A stretch of DNA of 17,876 bases, taken from NCBI GenBank assembly GCA_001275005.1, contig JWZX01002285.1, positions 1 to 17,876 on the forward strand. The letters are read 5' to 3'. Below are positions 15,678-17,876 of the stretch, in pieces; positions within the stretch are counted from its first letter, which is position 1; each line of letters opens with the position of its first letter. A program made the position numbers and the translations under genes. The notes under the pieces are model-generated. The model was not told the origin of the DNA. It saw only the letters and a list, made by a program, of their open reading frames with translations, and ran no database searches. Source of the stretch: Chrysochromulina tobinii. Its lineage: Eukaryota > Haptophyta > Prymnesiales > Chrysochromulinaceae.

Positions 15678-15950
15678 GATGAGTCAATACAGTCAAGTCA
15701 AGTCAAGTCACGTCGAGTCTCGCCGACCGCTTGCGAAATCCACGCATATAACGTCTCTTCATCTGTCGGTCAGGCATTCTCTGTGCTGGAGCTCCATTCA
15801 TGAACCCCCCGAAAACGCTCACCATGACGCGAACGCTATCTCGATAAACTTTGGCGAAAACGACTCTGTGTTTTTGGAGCCCTCGCGGGTCCTGCACTTC
15901 CTTTGGGCTTGTGGGTTGTTGCCGGCGCTCGCGCGAGGGAGGAGGCTGCC
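15678..15950. promoter_or_regulatory. Divergent promoter with TTGAC repeat
   Basis: 273 bp between divergent ATGs. On the minus strand, 15691-15710 reads TGACTTGACTTGACTTGACT and a further TTGACT lies at 15682-15687, 5-10 nt before the ATG at 15677. This is the same element as at 5471-5495, also placed just upstream of a minus-strand start codon. Confidence 0.5.
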
Positions 15951-16997
15951 ATGCCGCCCACGACCGTCTTCCACTCGTCGATGACCAACCCGAAGCCTAT
16001 TGTTGCGGCCACGCGCACGCCCTCGCCGCAGCAGTCGCCGATGGCGGCGGGTGCACCCTCGGAGGTGACTGAGGCCGCCTTCAGCCGATGGAAGGTGGAG
16101 CTGCAGAACAAGCTGATCGTGGAGCAGGAGAAGGAGTTCTCGCGCGAACGCCTTCAGTACAAGCAGCACGAGAACAGCAAGTTCTGGGAGCGCAAGCAGG
16201 CCCTGCACAAGAAGACCGCTGACCAGTTTGGCAAGGCCAAGATGGAGGTCGAGGCGGTGCGGCAGGCGAACCTGACGCGCGGCGCGGAGTACAAGGCGGA
16301 GCTGGAGGAGATGAAGGAGATGGCGGCGCAGCAGCGTGAGGAGTGGATGCAGTTTGGGCACGAGCTGACCGTTCAGCACGGCCCGGAGCAGATGGAGCGC
16401 ACCAAGGCGCGGCTCGCGGAGACTGCCGAGCAGAAGGCGGAGCTGGGGCGGCAGGTGAAGCAGCTCGCCCAGGTGAACAACAAGCAGCGGCACGTGCAGC
16501 GCACGTACCGGCTCGAGGAGAAGCGGCAGCTCGTCGAGACGACCAAGCACAAGGAGTTCAGTAACCCGGAGGAGTCTAAGAACTTCTCCTTCCATCAAAA
16601 GGAGGAGATGGGTGGCGAGGTGCGCCGCACCGAGCGGCGGTGGAGGTCGCTCTCGAAGCAGGAGCGCGAGGCGTTCCTGACGCACGCGCACGACAACCAC
16701 GAGAAGAACGACTTCATCAAGGAGCATATGCGCGACGCGCGCAAGGATGTCATCAAGACCAAATCCACTTTGGCGGGCGCCGAGCGCGAGCGCAAGGTGG
16801 AGGATGCGATGAAGATCACCGAGAAGCGCGAGGAGCGTGAGCGTGCCAACCGCGAGCTGCGCGACGCGATGTACACGTCGCGCTTCGCCGACCCCGAGAA
16901 GGCGAAGCTCCTGAGCCAGCCTCGGGCGGAGGCGGCGCAGATTGCGGGCGTCACCATCGCGCCCCTCCCCGTCACGCCCTACCGCCTGACCGCTTGA
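15951..16997 (+). CDS. 348-residue coiled-coil protein, unknown function
   Basis: The frame starts at the ATG at 15951 (GCTGCCATGC); an in-frame ATG at 15981 is an alternative. Residues 1-40 are Pro/Ser/Thr-rich (TRTPSPQQSP) and likely disordered. From about 42 to 312 the protein is almost entirely charged helix with long heptad-like Glu/Lys/Arg/Gln patterns (for example VEQEKEFSRERLQYKQHENS and TERRWRSLSKQEREAFLTH), and a less helical interval near 203-220 (EFSNPEESKNFSF). The C-terminus is short and hydrophobic (IAGVTIAPLPVTPYRLTA). No known domain is recognised. A filament, axonemal or basal-body component is plausible from the architecture and the divergent STPGR-like neighbour, but not shown. 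A 489-codon antisense frame over this gene is a by-product of base composition. Confidence 0.75.
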   Translation: MPPTTVFHSSMTNPKPIVAATRTPSPQQSPMAAGAPSEVTEAAFSRWKVELQNKLIVEQEKEFSRERLQYKQHENSKFWERKQALHKKTADQFGKAKMEVEAVRQANLTRGAEYKAELEEMKEMAAQQREEWMQFGHELTVQHGPEQMERTKARLAETAEQKAELGRQVKQLAQVNNKQRHVQRTYRLEEKRQLVETTKHKEFSNPEESKNFSFHQKEEMGGEVRRTERRWRSLSKQEREAFLTHAHDNHEKNDFIKEHMRDARKDVIKTKSTLAGAERERKVEDAMKITEKREERERANRELRDAMYTSRFADPEKAKLLSQPRAEAAQIAGVTIAPLPVTPYRLTA

Positions 16998-17514
16998 GCG
17001 CGCGCGCGCGCGCGGGGCGCAGCCCTGCGGCGGGCAGGCGGCCGCGGCGTGCGGCCGGGGCCGCGCATGTGCGGCAAGGGGGTGTAAAGTGCCGGATGTG
17101 TGACCGCCGTGCCGAGAGCAGGGCGGAGCGCAAGGAACTCCCGAAGGGGGGGCGTGAGATGATCGTACGGTTTTTCCGCCGCGGGGGTGGTTCTTTTGAT
17201 CGTGTGGCGTGTGTAGTGGTGCATTGTTCTGGTGTCTTTTAGACGATGTGTTGTGCAGGTGATGTGCACAATTCTGGGAGTATAGCATGCCGTATCGCAG
17301 AATGGATGTAATGCCGTGCCTTAGAAGTGACGAAAGAAATCCCGGGGCGGGGTAATCGCCCGAACCGACAACCGACTACCGAGTCCGCAAAACCGACCGC
17401 TTCGACTATAACCGCGAGGAAGGACTCGTTCCTCGTGGGGCCCTCTTCAGCTCGGCGAGGCGCTGTCGTGGGCGCTGTCGCGGCGCTGTCGCGGGCGCTG
17501 TCGTGGGCCCATCT
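16998..17514. other. Convergent intergenic region with GC microsatellite and minisatellite
   Basis: The 3' flank of the coiled-coil gene begins with an alternating GC run (16999-17014), followed by G-rich sequence with short inverted repeats. A second part holds four imperfect copies of a 10-13-bp GGCGCTGTCG unit (17459-17508). TCTTCAGCTCGG occurs twice, at 17445-17456 and 17513-17524. No gene was recognised. The second part is the 3' flank of the right-edge minus-strand gene. Confidence 0.45.
17459..17508. repeat. Short GGCGCTGTCG minisatellite
   Basis: Four imperfect copies of GGCGCTGTCG with (T/C)GG spacers. The same string occurs on the minus strand inside the adjacent coding region (coding AGAVVDA), so the array may derive from it. 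Confidence 0.7.
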
Positions 17515-17876
17515 TCAGCTCGGTTGAGAATTGGCGGCCCATTGCGGCTGGACGTACGCGACACACCGGAAGGTGACTCCCTCCAGTGGCGCAGCGTCCA
17601 CGACAGCGCCAGCGACCTCGCCTCGGAGCTCCCTGAGGACCGCCGCCGTGTCGAAGCTCTCTTCACCTGCAGCCAGGCTCACACCGTGCTCCACTGCCTC
17701 GCGCTCCAGCTGCCCCCCGCCGCCTCCACCGCCGCTGCCATGCTCGTCGCAGCCGCTGCCATGCTCGTCGCAGCCGCCGCCATGCTCGTCGCAGCCGCCG
17801 CCATGCTCGTCGCAGCCGCTGCCATGTTTGTCGCAGCCGCCTCCACTCGCGACTGCCCCGCGGCCGATACTTACCG
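17515..17876 (-). CDS. C-terminal part of a protein with CDEHG(S/G)G repeats (5' end off window)
   Basis: The minus-strand frame is open from the right edge to a TGA at 17515-17517, about 119 codons. Five 21-nt units encode the heptapeptide CDEHG(S/G)G (first copy CDKHGSG) in a Gly-rich setting. A protein-like tail follows: 'LEREAVEHGVSLAAGEESFD', 'TAAVLRELRGEVAGAVVDAA' and 'GVTFRCVAYVQPQW'. The helical, hydrophobic tail favours this strand over the plus-strand frame, which would give an AAAMLVA repeat. Repeated Cys, Asp, Glu and His suggest metal binding, but no family is recognised. A GTAAGT at 17869-17874 (minus strand) could be a splice donor, in which case some of the repeat could be intronic; no pyrimidine-rich acceptor follows it. 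Confidence 0.6.
   Translation of the reverse strand, partial: VSIGRGAVASGGGCDKHGSGCDEHGGGCDEHGGGCDEHGSGCDEHGSGGGGGGGQLEREAVEHGVSLAAGEESFDTAAVLRELRGEVAGAVVDAAPLEGVTFRCVAYVQPQWAANSQPS
17731..17835. repeat. Five tandem 21-bp units
   Basis: Units start at 17731, 17752, 17773, 17794 and 17815, with the plus-strand form GCCGCTGCCATGCTCGTCGC plus A. They differ at one or two positions. The unit length keeps the reading frame, giving seven residues per unit on the minus strand. Confidence 0.95.

Noticed and set aside
15819-17288. 489-codon minus-strand open frame, Leu/Arg-rich, opposite the coiled-coil gene
   Set aside because: It mirrors a GC-rich, Glu/Lys/Gln-rich helical gene, where antisense frames rarely meet stops. 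It starts in the 3' flank and has no domain pattern.
17731-17835. Short regular repeats considered as a CRISPR array
   Set aside because: Units are contiguous without spacers, keep a coding frame, and the genome is eukaryotic.
17356-17876. Plus-strand open frame giving repeated AAAMLVA at the right edge
   Set aside because: It has no ATG before the repeat, and its sequence is less protein-like than the minus-strand frame with a clear stop and a helical, hydrophobic tail.
1-17876. tRNA, rRNA, transposon ends or viral genes
   Set aside because: I looked for tRNA box-B-like sequences, terminal inverted repeats and polymerase, integrase or capsid motifs and found none convincing. Small non-coding RNAs could still be missed by eye.

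Overview
The window reads as compact, GC-rich nuclear DNA from a unicellular eukaryotic alga. Genes lie on both strands in divergent and convergent pairs, codons are strongly G/C-ending, proteins carry long Ala, Gln, Gly or Pro runs, and short GT-AG introns (76 to 90 nt) can be read directly. Prolyl 4-hydroxylase with ShKT modules, the 'PDLNGRxGxV ... DGE ... LRxENL' module and sperm-tail PG-rich motifs together suggest a haptophyte (Emiliania, Prymnesium or Chrysochromulina type). This placement is inference; a dinoflagellate or pelagophyte cannot be excluded. No rRNA, tRNA, CRISPR array or recognisable transposon was seen.

Left part (1-4700): a minus-strand nuclear-type protein runs off the left edge into a Gly-Ser repeat and contains a readable 90-nt intron. 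It is divergent from a 918-residue Ala-rich plus-strand protein that has a short Cys/His motif at its N-terminus.

Middle (4701-9921): a COQ7-family di-iron hydroxylase (minus; reading-frame break after its N-terminal leader) is divergent from a three-exon membrane-anchored ShKT/prolyl 4-hydroxylase (plus). A metallophosphoesterase with a C-terminal membrane anchor (plus) follows, converging within 23 bp on a small acidic protein (minus).

Right part (10241-17876): a HINT3-like HIT protein (minus) is divergent from a thioredoxin-CHCH fusion (plus), which converges on a SAM-dependent methyltransferase (minus). That gene is divergent from a small coiled-coil protein (plus), which converges on a Gln/Gly-rich protein with a weak sperm-tail PG-rich motif (minus). 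The latter is divergent from a 348-residue coiled-coil protein (plus). At the right edge a minus-strand gene encodes a Cys-Asp-Glu-His repeat.

The most unusual signals are these: two introns in the hydroxylase gene share a 31-nt core and each lies between direct copies of exon sequence; a thioredoxin fold with a CxxxC site is fused to a twin CX9C domain; and a TTGAC-repeat element sits just upstream of the start codon of two otherwise unrelated minus-strand genes. I see no operon-like functional unit; neighbours appear to share promoters rather than a pathway.
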